Of a stretch of DNA of 64,000 nucleotides, positions 40,601 to 52,691 are shown one piece after another. The DNA comes from Balanoglossus misakiensis. Lineage: Eukaryota > Hemichordata. The stretch spans positions 16,616,001 to 16,680,000 of the forward strand of contig CM082577.2 in NCBI GenBank assembly GCA_040954595.2, in the 5' to 3' direction. Numbering within the stretch: position 1 is the stretch's first letter; the number at the start of each line of letters is the position of its first letter. The notes beneath the pieces are model-generated. The model worked only from the letters and a program-made list of their open reading frames with translations. It did not search any database and had not been told where the DNA came from. A program made the position numbers and the translations under genes.

Positions 40601-41225
40601 AAGTGGCAAAAATGGCATTTTTTCTTGAGTAGGGTCAATAAGACTGCTATTTCTGGAATCAGCACCATTTTTTACATAGAATGAACATTTCATATATCAA
40701 ATGATCTTTGAATATGAAGAAAACAATTTGTTTTTAGTTTTTTTTGTAAAAATGACCTTTTTTGACCTTAAAAAGTGGCCAAAAATGGCATTTTTGTATT
40801 GATTGAGGTCAAAAAACTGCTTTACTTTTTAAAGTCACCACTTTTAACATAGAATTGACTTTCCGTATATCACCAGATAAATCATTATGAATAAAACCGT
40901 GTGTTTTAATTTTTCTTCTAAAAATGACGTTTTTTGGGCAAAAAAATGGTCAAAAAGGCAATTTTGTGTTGTTATTCACCAAATTTTACATAGAATGAAC
41001 ATATCATATGTCATTAAATCTCAGAATGACACGAAAACAGTGTGTTTTTAGTGTTTTCTAAACATGACTTTTTTGGGGTTAAAAATGGCCAAAATGGCAA
41101 TTTTTTCTTGACAATTTTGTCTTGAGTGGGGTCAATAAGACTGACTTTTTTGGAATCAGCACCATTTTTTGTTACATAGAATGGACTTCTCAAACCTTCC
41201 TTACTAAAAATTCTGATTTACGGCA
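37688..41225. mobile_element. 3.5-kb foldback element of inverted tandem repeats
   Basis: The outer ends are inverted repeats (TGCCGTTAATCAGAATTTTT with its near-complement). Each arm (about 37.7-39.2 and 39.7-41.2 kb) consists of diverged ~165-170 bp units, each with a CATTCTATGTAAAAAATGG start and a TTTTCTTCACTTTCGGAGAT stretch, about nine units per arm. The arms are in opposite orientation around a ~500-bp centre. No protein is encoded. The element would form a very large hairpin when single-stranded. Confidence 0.88.
39231..39361. repeat. 131-bp palindrome at the foldback centre
   Basis: Arms GCCCTGACCATTAACGTTTG... and their complement, about 60 bp each, with a short GC-rich loop. Its base composition differs sharply from the AT-rich arms of the foldback, so it may be a separate small insertion. 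Confidence 0.85.
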
Positions 41226-42405
41226 CCTATCTCCTAGGGTAAACCAGCAAATGTAAACGAGCAAATTCTGTATATGCCTATTTTAACCAGATTTGCCCTC
41301 TTTCCATTACTCAGTCCAGTCTGTTTCACTGATTATCTGCATCACAGTGCCTCCCGTTGTTTCTCCGGTGTGTCTCTGTCTGTCTATCTTGTCCTGTCAT
41401 CATCTTCTGCATTTAAATTCAATAAAACTCACCCGTAACCCTCCATTGCCTTCGTATTCATCAGCTTCTGAATAACACGAACGCTCTATCGAATGAAAGG
41501 AAAACAGTTTAATCAGTAGAAGGGGTCGTTTGTTCAAAACCTATTTTTCATATGTATCTCGGTGAGCGTCAATTATCACTTTTAACAATGGAGATGGTGT
41601 TTCTGACGTTATGGCAAAAAACATCCATTTTTAAATCAAAAGCGTAAGTTTCCTTTGAAATGAGTCTAACTGTTATGAATATGTACCCTATAATCATAGC
41701 TTGAACGTCTTCTTGATCTTCCAAGTAATGGGGATTAATTATGGGATGGTCCAGTGGATTTTGACTGGCAAGTTTGATGTCGCCAACACTTTTGGGATGA
41801 AGAAGTCCTGGAAAGAAAAGTATCCCCTCTGTGGCATTCATGACATCATTGTCAGTATGCTCAAGAGCATTGCCAAAACTGGCAGGAAAAGTTGAAACAA
41901 AGGTATTGAAGATATTGAAAAAAAAATCATAACAAATTATATCACATGTACAGTACTGCAGTGATTATTTACGAAACTACATACAAACATACACACAGAA
42001 TTCAGTTGACTTATAACCACATCATATTTCAACATGTGTTTGATATTGTTCGACATAAGTCAGTGTGTACATTTTTATTTGCTTTGGTTTTAAATCTTTA
42101 TTAGTCAATTTGCAAGAGTACATTGTAGTGTAGCTGCCTCTCAGTTCATCAAAGATTCTTTATCCTGGTTTACATTCCGCATTTGAAACAACCTCAAAAC
42201 CAATTTGGTATATAAAGGGATGCTTTCATTTCCTTTTTTCTGCTTAGTTTCTAATGAAATATTTATGAAGTTAAATATTCGCAAAAAGCAACGACGTAGG
42301 CGATACTCACTCCTCGCTGATGTTGTATTTTGTCTTTTCACGACAACCACCCCAGTAGTACGTCGGCACGTAGAGTAACTGTATGTCAGGCCAGGGAAGT
42401 TCTTC

Positions 42406-42689
42406 CTGTTTTGTTGATCAAAAATATAGGCGAAATGCAGTCAGTGTGTATACATTTTTAAAAGTTGCGCTCATCAAAGAGAACGTTATAAGGCACGCAC
42501 AAAATGGGACAAACATGATAAAACGTGTTAGAGATACGGACTTTACAGATATCTGATACTTTTTTATAACAGCTTGCAAATTAGCCTATTTGAAATTTTG
42601 CAATTAGCAATATAAGTCCAGGTTTGCAAAACAAAAATTACATTAAATAAATATATCAGTGTATCGAGAGAAGCATTGTAATGTCAAAT
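42406..42689. other. Spacer between the pseudogene and the BEL/Pao fragment
   Basis: The first 20-30 bp resemble intron 10 of the oxidoreductase gene. Nothing else is recognised. Confidence 0.45.
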
Positions 42690-43720
42690 TACTCCTCTGA
42701 GCTGTAGGCTTTCTGCTAGTGATGTCTTGATCAGACTGATCTGTGCACCAGAATCTAACCGTACATTGGCGGCCTACTGTCTACCTTGGTTACCAATCAC
42801 GTTCACTAGAACGACTGGCAGTAGCGTCTCTTTGCTGTATATGGTTGCCACGCCAACAGTGTTGTTGTCTGACCTAGCTGCAGTGACAGATTTTTACCAG
42901 TATGTAGCGGGGGATGGTGGAACAGGTTACATCGCATACCATTGTTCATTTCTTGACATTGACGGCGTCTAGTACAGGTTTTTGCACTGGGTTCTTACCG
43001 GCTTTCTTCAGACAGCTGTAACATGCATGACCATCTTTTATCATCTTCAACCGTTCATCCGGAGACATATACATCAACTTGCTACATTGGTCTACCCAGT
43101 GATCGGAAGACTGGCATATCCAACACTTGTAATGCGGTGTAGCTTTGCTCTCTGATATGTAGTTGACTGCTGTCATTCCTGTATTTTGAGCTAGATTACG
43201 TAATTGCGCAGTTGCTCTCATAAGTGCTTCCATAGTTGCAGGCTGGTTTTAAGTTTCTTGTAAGTGACACCAAACTTTTCGGTCATCAGCACTCATTTCT
43301 TTTTTCATCATTGCCAGAACATGATTATTGTCAATATCATGTGATATGACTACTTCTTTCAATACATTGTAACTGCATCTCACCAGATGTACCAATTCAC
43401 AAAAGCTACCGTCTTCTTCATCTCTTAACGTCTTGAAGTTCACAATATCTTGCAATATAATATCCGCTACAAACCTTGAATCACCGTAGATCGAGTCAAG
43501 GTATTCCCATGCAGCATCATAATCTGTGCCTAAGCCTTTGATCAGGTCAAGTGGTTTACCTTGCAAACAGGTGCGCAGCAGTGCAACAGCATCACGTTTA
43601 CTGTATCTTTGTCAACCGTGTGCTTGAAATCAGCTCGAATGTGAAAAATTCTCGGACATCACCTGTAAACTTCGGAAGTTTTTGGCTTTTCCATTTTAAA
43701 ACTGCAAGACAGGTGGCGCT
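42690..43720 (-). pseudogene. BEL/Pao-type gag-protease fragment
   Basis: Minus strand: LPKFTGDVRE near 43670 (typical of the Pao gag start); a gag helical segment (43566-43249); a zinc-knuckle region with CWICQSSDHWVDQC and HACYSCLKKAGKN (43130-43000); then an aspartic protease piece with LDSGAQISLI (around 42745). There are frameshifts near 43620 and 43240 and a stop before the protease motif. No reverse transcriptase or LTRs were found, so this is a relic. It adjoins the truncated oxidoreductase copy. Confidence 0.8.
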
Positions 43721-44289
43721 TAGCGGACAGTTCAGCATGTTGTACAATCACATAATCATCATGTCCAGTATTATCTGTTGCAGGGTTTGGGGTACTAACA
43801 ACATTATTTTCAATCATTTCATCTGCACCATCATTCTCATTGATGTCTCAGCATTAGCATTCACTACATCACCAGTGTTCATTGTGACTTCTGTTTTCAT
43901 GTAATCTATTGCTTGACTTTTCATACTTATGAATTTCTGTTGGCATTCTTAGCACTCTTAACTTTAATTGCCTGAAGAAACCATTGACTATCAACCATGA
44001 GAAGCATGAAATAAGAACTCAATCACTCCAAAAAGTTTTTCACATTAATGTTTATATCGACTGATTCGGTGAAACATTGGAATTATCTATGCCTTATACC
44101 ACTGTGAGATTTCGCAGTGGTTTGAGTAACGGGCGACTCAACCTCACTATTATGATGTCACGCTCTCACTATTTAGCAAATCAGTGTTTCACGTTTCAGT
44201 ACGACTGTTGATGTATAATAATACAGAAAATTTCCCGTGAGATCGTTCGATTTTTCGTTCTCTTGCTTAAGCATTCCTTCTGTTATACA
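43721..44289. other. Gene-free stretch
   Basis: No supportable coding exon or repeat. Confidence 0.45.
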
Positions 44290-44840
44290 AGTACATTTAA
44301 TCCTTTGAAAAAAAACCTAACTTTGTGGAACCAGTAATACTTCTCAAACCCATCCCCAACAGTATGTGTTTAGTTGGTTTCACTGTTCCACGAGTAAGTT
44401 TGTAAATGTCATCTTCGGCTGATGATTCAATATACCTCTCAACCTTCTGACTGGCCTCCTCCTTCGAGCCAGTGTACATAATCCTATAAAACTGTCAGGA
44501 TTCAGCAGGTATATTTGGGAGTTCATTCTCACAGAGTTTCTGGATCTTTTGTCCGAGGAACAAAGCAACACTTTGTAGTTCAATTTCCATAGCATCCTTT
44601 GCAATAGAGAGATAAGTACATGTACCTGCTTCTTACTTTCTTGGTCAAGCCGAAGCATGCTTCCATCGACTTTTTTTTTAATTTTTGACAAATGTGGTAT
44701 GGCTCTGGGTTGGGCTCTTCCAAGCCTTCTTGTTTGAGAAATTCAATGTATGTTTTATTGTCACCAACCAATTTATTTGGGGAGTCTTCCAAACAGACTA
44801 CACAGTTTATATATGACAGTAATCTTAGCAAAGCATTTTA
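44290..44840 (-). pseudogene. Unassigned coding fragment, probably from a transposon gene
   Basis: Three overlapping minus-strand frames (44831-44580, 44691-44380 and 44479-44297) read like one protein broken by frameshifts. The last contains RGTVKPTKHILLGMG and SITGSTK. That segment resembles, from memory, a motif in multi-copy transposon-associated proteins of fish and invertebrates, but no domain name can be given. Function unknown. Confidence 0.4.
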
Positions 44841-44970
44841 TCTATATCCTTTGTGACCATCTCGTTTACTTGCGCCTGATCCCTTAATATACCTTGTTCT
44901 GCGTGTATTGTGGTATTTGACTCCCTTAGCTATGAAATCAATATGTCCAAATTCTCTCTTGTTGCTCTTT

Positions 44971-45257
44971 TTCCATTAGTTATGTTTGATACAAGACACC
45001 GTTTATGTTATTCTACATGTGGATATATAGTGAATCAACGTTCGACCACACACACTTTCCATCCAACTAGTAGACACGAGAGTGAAAAACCCACCAAAAT
45101 GAATAATCGGTGTTTACCTTTTATTCATTTTGGCGAGATTTCTACTCTCATATCCTACAAATGGGATGGAAGTTGTGTGTGGTCGAACGTTGATTCACTA
45201 AATATCCACATGTAGAATAACATAAACAGTGTCTTGTATCAAACATAATTAATGGAA
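44971..45257. repeat. 287-bp palindromic repeat
   Basis: Left arm TTCCATTAGTTATGTTTGAT and the complementary right arm, about 120 bp each, around a centre with two ATTCATTTTGG/ACCAAAATGAAT segments. A half copy lies at 53461-53600. Confidence 0.85.
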
Positions 45258-45723
45258 AGGGGGAAGCGAGAGAGAGACTTTTTCCCTTTAACACACCCTA
45301 TTAGATAGTCAGCTATTGTTATTGTGTAAGATTTGAATTCAAGTCCGGACCAAAACTTATTTGTCAACAATAACAATGGTCGTCATACACTTACCGGTAC
45401 AGGCTTTGTCGACAAGCAAAGTACTGGGTATATTTGCATGTTGTTTTGAGTAGAACAAGAAATTGCATTTGGTGCAGAGAACAAAAATACTGAAAATAAA
45501 GTCAGAACAGTTACATGTAATGTCTCTAAACTATTTTCCTATAGTAGTGTAGTTGTGATATTATCTCTACATATTAAACAAACAGCTTGTGAGTGTTTAA
45601 CACCAAATGTAGACGACTTCATGTCATATGAAATGATAAGTGGTGATCCATTGGTCTTTGGAACAACCATTGCCTACTCATCCAGCTACAGTCTGACTGG
45701 CTACATTTGGTGAAAATATTTTG

Positions 45724-45955
45724 GCATAATTGTGCACTTTGGGTTAAAAGCATGAAACTTGGTACACTTATGCATTGACCCATGGCGGCTATTTTCTGAT
45801 ACGGATCCAAAATGACAGCGCCCTCTAGTGGCCAGAAACATACATTCGTACTTTAAAATCGTGCACTTCAGGTTAAAAGCATGAAATTTGGTACAATTAT
45901 TCATTGACCCATGGCGGACATTTTCAAATATGGATCCCAAATACATCGCCCTCTA
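45724..45955 (-). repeat. Two-copy diverged tandem repeat
   Basis: Two ~110-bp copies (45724-45833 and 45861-45955) sharing GGTTAAAAGCATGAAA, TTGACCCATGGCGG and GCCCTCTA. A fragment of a dispersed repeat. Confidence 0.75.
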
Positions 45956-46083
45956 TCGCAATATTTCAACAGGATTCTGTATGCCTTTGTCTTGACAATA
46001 CTTAAGTGTGTTCTCTACAATATCATCAACAGTAGTATTTGCTTCATCTTCGCTTACTTCGATCTTAGCTGAGATAGATGCCT
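45956..46083 (-). CDS. Isolated exon-like fragment, unknown protein
   Basis: Minus strand: a pyrimidine-rich tract and AG precede an acidic coding stretch (SAKIEVSEDEANTTVDD, then KYCQDKGIQNPVEIL) that runs into the repeat at 45955. No partner exons were identified. It may belong to the transposon gene fragments at 44.3-44.8 kb or to a host gene. Confidence 0.3.
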
Positions 46084-46973
46084 TTGAAAAAAAATAGAAT
46101 GCACAACAGTGTATACTGCAAGTAATGGTAAAGGTTTTTAAAAGTGACTGCCAATATGAATACATCACGCCATAGCCAACATCAAACAATGCGCAACTGT
46201 GAGAGTGGCAGAGCTACAGACCATTTGTCTGCTTTGAGCCAATCGGCATTCACACTTTTCCCGCTTTTTAGAGGATTATATTTGGACATGACTAGTCTCG
46301 CAATCTGTGACACTTTCTGCCAACCAATAAACCGATTTGTATCATCAAAGAAAATTGAAAAAGAGATAAATATGCAGCTAAGTGTCAATTTTCAAATGGT
46401 TTCTTCATGTTGACCTAACTGTTGATTTGAATATACCCCAACATGTCAACAAACAAACATGACCATATTTGTTTGTTTATTATGTCATTATAATATGCTT
46501 GGTGTGAATCCAGCTCGCTGATTGGCTTGACCCAGGTTTTATATTCTCGACAAGAAGACCCGACCCTGAACAGTTAATTCTTTATACTATCAATCACGTG
46601 ATCTGGCCATGTGACTAACGGCGTTGTCATTTTCAGATGACGAGCAAGCAATATTTCGGCATCCAGTAAAAGTTTTTCCGCGTATGTTTTTACTTTAGAA
46701 CCGCCAAACACGTAATATGTATCAGGTATGGTGCCTCACCAGCCTCGTTGCATTTCATCTGCACAGTCTTTGTCAGCACCACGTAAGTCCACGTTGCTGA
46801 ATTTGCCCGTCATCTGGAAATTTGAATGCGAACGTAACTGCCGCCTGAGCGCGTCTGACGTTATTTGATAGCGAAGAATTCTTTACTATCAATCACGTGA
46901 TCTGGTCATGTGACCTGTTTCCAGATGACGGGCAAATGCATATGGCCCGTTTCTAGGTGACGGGCAAACAACA

Positions 46974-49900
46974 TGGCGGAATCTAGTAAAAGTTTGTCGA
47001 GTATGTAAACACTCTAGAACCGAAAGTGCAAGCACGATATCAGTCCAAGATATCATTATGCGGTGGTGTGGATCCGTATGCCATAAAATCGAAGGAACTT
47101 TCAACCGACCTGAAAGATTTGCCAAATCTGCAGTTCCCCGATATATCGAATTATCTGGTGTTGCAGTCATCGTTTTACACGAAAAATGAAATGAAGGCTT
47201 TCAAAAGTTTGGAGGCCTATAACTTTTTCGTTTGTGGCTGGGTGCACGACCTTGGCATTAAAAGGTTACAAGATAATCGTCTTATATGCGCCAAGGTGAG
47301 TAAACGTATTATCTTTTTCTGTGTCGTTAACCGAAGAAAGTCTTTATGAATGACAGCTCTGCGTGGCACGGCTATGTCAATGACTGGACGAAAAAATGCT
47401 GCGGGAGACTTTGTTGTCGGCATCTGTACATATAATTCCTGACGGGTTCGTGGTTTCAAACACAAACAGTTCACTTTTGAGCTATCTCATCCGAATGTGT
47501 TTGGTGGTTACTGCATAACATTTATTGTTGTTTTAAAATGAAGCGTGACCATTCACGCGCGGGTTTTCTCCAAGGTGTGTACGGACTGTGACTTGCACGC
47601 TGCGTATAACTGTGTTATTGTTTGTTAAATTTCGGGTGGATCGTGTTTTTGTTCATATCCATAGTTTGTCAACCATCTAATTACCAATACCAGACGATAC
47701 ATCCATCGGTGAAATATGCTGACTCAGCTGTTTTCTTCAATTATTGACCTATTATTGGCCTTGTATTTCAAAAACAAATGCGGTGACCCCTAAATTTTAT
47801 TACAGATGTTCATTAATACATACACATGGGAAACCAAAAATCCACAATTAAAAGAAATGACAACACTGGTACTATTAACTTGGTAACTATATTTTAGTTG
47901 TGATTTCTCTCCAATTTCTTTTAGGTAAACCACTCTCAGAGATCCACTCTGAGTCCTTTAAAGGCATGGGTGATTGTAAAGGAAGATGGAGAGGTGTTGA
48001 CAGCACATTGCAACTGCATGGCTGGGTGAGTTGTGTGATAATAATAACTATATGGGTTCTTGCTAGAAATTTCACAATTTAAATATTGTGGAAATTCAAA
48101 ATGTTTAACATGATTTGTATTGTGTTGTAGGTTAGCTGAATCATGCTCTCATGTAGGAGCCATACTGTATGCTGTAGAAGCAGGTGTGCGTATGCGTGAT
48201 TCTGTCACCTGTACAATGGAGAAGGGCAAGTGGATGATGCCATCTCATGTGAAAAAGGTACACATCTGATTATGTTCATAGTAAAATTATATATAAAGGG
48301 AAAGTAGCTGTAATTTTTCTATAATTCCCCTTTCTTCCTAAATCATGTTGAAATGCCCCAAGTTCAGTTTGCTGACACTGCCTGTGACATAGATAGTTAT
48401 TGTTAACAATTGAGTTTTGGTCGGGACTAACAATTATGTGTCAGCAATAATAATACCGTTTGTGTGCAGTCTGATGACAATTAAGCCATGCAGTTGGTGT
48501 TTAAACATACTTTTAACAGAACAAGAAGTTAATGATATGTTATTTTTTGCACAGATACCTGCTGCTCCAGTTTCCCAAATTGATTTTTCTTCTGCAAAGG
48601 CTAAAAAACAAAGACTGGATCAGGCTTCTTGTGATGAAGACACTCCGCCAATCAAGGATGCTAGTTCTGTATGTCCATCAGTTACAAAAGGGTCAGAAGA
48701 GTATCACAAGTTTTTTAGGGAATTGAATACCAATTTTCCAAAGAGTGCCGCACTGATGACCAAACAACCCTACCACAACAAGTTTGTACCCAAGTCATCA
48801 ACCGAACTTCTGCCAAGATCACTTATCGATTACAGAACAGATATCACACTGTCACTCGATAAGGAAAATCTGTTTGCTGACTGCAGTAAATTCACGTTAT
48901 CAGTGACAGACAGTCAGGCCAAAGCAGTGGAGTTGGAGACCAGAAGACAGACAAGGAGTAAGATCTGGTTCAGTCAGAGAGCTGGCAGGATCACTGCTTC
49001 CAAATTGAGAGCTGTCTTGCACACAGACACCGGTAAACCCTCCAGAAGTTTAATTAAGGCAATATGTTATCCACAAGAACATAGATTTTCCAGCCAAGCA
49101 ACAAAGTGAGTATGCAGTCAATGTGGATAGTTTTCTTCTTGTTTACTGTTTTGATACAGTAATGCTTCCATTGGGTCCCTAAGCTGTCTAGCCAGCTGCA
49201 TTCATTGTTTAGTATTTGAGCATGTAAATTGGCCTCTTGGTTTTAAATGCTTAAAGTCAGTATGTTTATCGTTTTCTAAAATATTACATTTTATAAACCA
49301 TTCACAAATTTTCATGTACTTTCTCCTTCTATTTCAGTTATGGTTGCAAGCATGAGGCAACAGCCAGAGCAGAGTATGGGCGAAAGATGTCTGCCAGGCA
49401 CAACAATTTCATACTCGCTGACAGTGGCCTTAGGTTGCACCCAAAATGGCCATTCATGGGTGCAACTCCTGATGCTGTGATAAACTGTGACTGCTGTGGT
49501 TTTGGTTCATGTGAAATAAAGGTATGTCAATGTACCATGGGGTTAATACTGTTACAGCATGTGTATATTGTGCTGCTTGGTATGCTTTGGGAAATAGTCA
49601 TGAATGTTATTAGTCCTTTTTTTCCGGGTTTGATTAACAAATTTTTTGTTCATTTCATTCAGTGTCCATACTGCCATCGGTACAACACAAGAATCGAGGA
49701 TTGTGTGGGGAAGAGAGGCGCCTGCCTGATCCATGGAGATAATGGGAACATGAAACTTGACAGAAATCACAGTTATTTCTATCAAGTTCAAGCACAGATC
49801 AATATTATGGAAGCAAAATATTGTGACTTTCTAGTGTGGAATGAAAATGATATTGTTTATAGAACGCATTATGCCAGATCATGATTTCTGGCCTGGTATA

Positions 49901-50005
49901 ATGCCAAAGGCAGAAATATTTTTCCGGCAATGCATACTACCTGAAGTTTTGGGCGACATTTCACAAATTTTGCAGTTTAAAGTCTTTATGGTCAATAATC
50001 AATGA
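46974..50005 (+). pseudogene. SWIM zinc finger - YqaJ nuclease protein (frameshifted)
   Basis: Exons: 46974-47295, 47925-48025, 48131-48257, 48555-49105, 49338-49521, 49663-50005. Exons 2-3 encode a SWIM-type finger (HCNCMAG then [10 protein letters not shown]). Exons 4-6 encode a YqaJ/lambda-exonuclease-like nuclease: RAGRITASK, the catalytic GATPDAVI, then CEIK joined by splicing to CPY, and a YFYQVQAQI segment. YqaJ proteins are Mg-dependent exonucleases used in phage-type recombination; animal SWIM-YqaJ proteins are multi-copy and transposon-linked. Damage: the ATG at 46974 (MAESSKSLS) is out of frame with the rest of exon 1, and a frameshift near 49865 ends the frame early, although the homologous tail (MPDHDFW to ILPEVLG) continues to 50005. 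A recently dead copy. Confidence 0.85.
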
Positions 50006-50226
50006 ATTTTATAAAAATACAACACAACAGTATATGTGAATTAAACAAATTTATTATCAAATGGTCAACATTATAGACAAAATCTGGGGTGTAGATTTAA
50101 TGTACATCATATAAATTTCTGTATATTTAATTTAAATAATTTAAATAAATACAGTGTTACATTTATACTAATATATTATTTCAATGTATGATATATTATT
50201 TTTATACAATCATTTAAATATAATAT
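50006..50226. other. AT-rich spacer before the LTR element
   Basis: 3' flank of the YqaJ gene, very AT-rich, ending in the AATAT that is duplicated after the LTR element. Confidence 0.5.
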
Positions 50227-50748
50227 TGTTACGATCTGTATAAAGGTCAAATACGATTTCAAGGGTTAATTAATCCAGAGCTCGGAAATGTCAATGTTTG
50301 ATAGTATTTGATTTTATGTATTTGAAGTAGATAGGGAGAGCGGGTGTTTACCTGACTGCTCTGGTTGTCAATCATCACCGAACTGACTTTCTTATATAAC
50401 ACTTTATGTAAATTGGTACGTATAGAGTTGACTGATGCCCAATGAAATTGTAACACATATATTTTACATTATTAACCACGCCTTGAGAAAAGTAATTATA
50501 AGAGAACTCTGTTTCCAAAGTTGAAAAAAAGAATAATCTAACGGGAGATGGGAGTACCTCAGGCTACTGAGCTCGTTCCCTTCCTCATGTACTTTACTGG
50601 GCGTATTTGATGTACTGGAGTAGTTCTGGACAATAAATGAACGTGAATCAGATACGTGTCTCCGTGGATCACTGTTCTCGTCAGAGCCCGATACCTCATC
50701 GCTACAGATTCCCCGATGCATGAACAATCATGAGAAACCAGCCGTAAT
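50227..50748 (+). repeat. 5' LTR
   Basis: Nearly identical to 52692-53213. The primer-binding site should follow directly; TGGTGGAGATACG at 50752 begins with the usual TGG, but the tRNA was not identified. Confidence 0.93.
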
Positions 50749-50826
50749 ACATGGTGGAGATACGTGGGTAGACGAAACAAATCCATCGGAGACAGAAACG
50801 GCGACGTCCAGCGGAAAGATTACAGC

Positions 50827-51696
50827 ATGGATCGCGAGATGCTAAACGACATGAACAGTCAAATATCGGAAATATGACAGGTTACACTCAGAGCTGGAGG
50901 TCAGGTAGGCCCAGGTTTCTTTTCGGGTACAGAGACTGAGAATGCACACCGATGGTGGAAAAGATATATAGACTTTGCTGACTTTAAGCAATGGTCAGAC
51001 GAGAAACGGCTTAAAGGAATCGGACTATATTTGACTGGTGAAGCGGAGCGATGGTTCTACAGACTGTCTGCAGAAAAGAAAAATGACTTGACGACACTGC
51101 AAAATGTCTTCCTCGCTCGTTTTGATAAGTGCGGTCCGATGTGGCTGTATGACGAGAAACTGTTTCGCCTGAAGCAACTGCCGGACCAGACTGTTGAACA
51201 ATATGCGGAATTAATATGCGAAAAAGCAGAAAAAGCGAAAAAGACTGATGAGGAAATACTATCTTTCTTCATGAACGGACTGAGACCGGACATACTAAAG
51301 TTCGTAGCGGGAATGTCACCTGAGGACTTCGAAACAGCGTACAAACATGCTCGAACAGCAGAGGTCGTGGCAGGATTACCAGAGACAGACGAGCCAGAAG
51401 CGGATCTTTTACAACAAATCTCGACACGGATTGACGAGATGAAACAAGAAGATCAAGAAGTGAAGACCAAATCAAGCGCGGCAGATCATCGAGGACGATC
51501 GACAAAAAGAGAGAAGAAATCGCCGAATTACAGAGCAAGAGAACGAACAATAGACTATAAGGTAAAGAGGAACAGATATAATTTTACTGGGCACTCTGCC
51601 CAACGTTTTCCTCGACATAGTCAATTTAATTCCCGTGCATGTTTTAATTGTGGGCGTTACGATCATATAGCTAGAAATTGTTCAAAATATGCGTAA
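50827..51696 (+). CDS. Gag protein with CCHC zinc knuckle, one in-frame TGA
   Basis: An ATG at 50827 opens a frame that meets TGA at 50875-50877 and then stays open to 51696. The body (from about 50940) has a retrotransposon-gag fold pattern: GEAERWFYRL, LARFDKCG, EQYAELICEKA, FMNGLRPDI. A basic region follows, then a single zinc knuckle, CFNCGRYDHIARNC, near the C-terminus. Gag coats the element RNA and forms the particle. Since the LTRs are almost identical, the TGA is either a recent mutation or marks a start elsewhere. With no pol gene, mobility would depend on enzymes from another element. Confidence 0.85.
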
Positions 51697-52691
51697 CAGA
51701 AAAAAAACGGAAAAGGGAGACACGTGGTTGATTGAAATGAATATTTGAATATGACTGAGAGGTATGAGTGTATGCCGGCCTGTATGAGTGAGTGTACGAT
51801 TGGCGTGTCACTTGATTCGTTTAATGTTACGTAAGTTGTCAAATGACATTTTATAGTCCGTTGTTTGCTGAGTTTAGTTGTAAGTGCTGTGCAACCTGGT
51901 TCCCGTGTCACTCTGTTTAAATGTGTTAATGTATTTAAGTTGTAAAGAAATTACCAGTGAAGTTTGAAGTTGCAGAGATTTTAACACTGGAGAAAAATGT
52001 TGTGAGTTGAATTTGCCGTTCGTTTGATGACCTAAATATAGATGGTCCAATTTGTGTAAATAGCCCCTTTTAATGGCTATGTGTTTGTATAAAGAAACCA
52101 AAGAAAATCCCATTTTCGAATGAAGAAAATGCCATTTTCGAAGTTGTAAAGAGTGGATTTTTGACAAAACGCTAAGATGTTTCAGTTTTAAATTTTTAAA
52201 GGTTATTGAATTTGCCCGACATGACGTAACTCGAGAATAAGGAATGTCGGATGATCGTTCGATGTAAAAGAATGCAAGAGAGTTTCGTTTGAGTCAATAA
52301 GACAACATATATTAAGATTGTGTTGAATGATGGATACAACGTTTTATGGGTTTACAGAAGGAGTTGCGATTTTATTGGTTATATTAGTAGGTGGATATGT
52401 GTGCGAAGGTTTTATGAGCACATACTATTTTAAGTTTATATGTACTTTTATTCTGTAGTAATTTTTGTATTGTAATTTTATAATTTTTCAAGACGATCAC
52501 TTCATAGACATGACTCGATTTTTTCAAATATTTTACTTCAATTTTATTATATATATTGTATTCTTACATTTCAAAATCATACGGTACATCTTAATATATT
52601 CTTGGGGTGGAATTGAACGATTACCCTTGGTGTACTGCTCTTTAAGAGATTTGTGTCCAATGCGGGACGCATTGGTTTAAAAGGAGGGGAG

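Larger units (their letters stand above)
37505..42405 (-). pseudogene. Partial second copy of the choline-dehydrogenase-like gene
   Basis: Four exons homologous to exons 11, 12, 13 and 15 of the downstream gene: 42405-42311 (95 bp), 41878-41689 (190), 41485-41433 (53) and 37634-37505 (130, with stop). Each has exactly the same length as its counterpart, and the proteins are clearly similar (for example [20 protein letters not shown]). Exon 14, which would carry the catalytic His motif, is not found; a 3.5-kb foldback element sits in its place. Exons 1-10 are absent, the region beyond 42.7 kb being BEL/Pao sequence. The homologous donor of exon 12 reads GG, with the nearest GT two bases off. 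Probably a pseudogene after tandem duplication. Confidence 0.85.
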
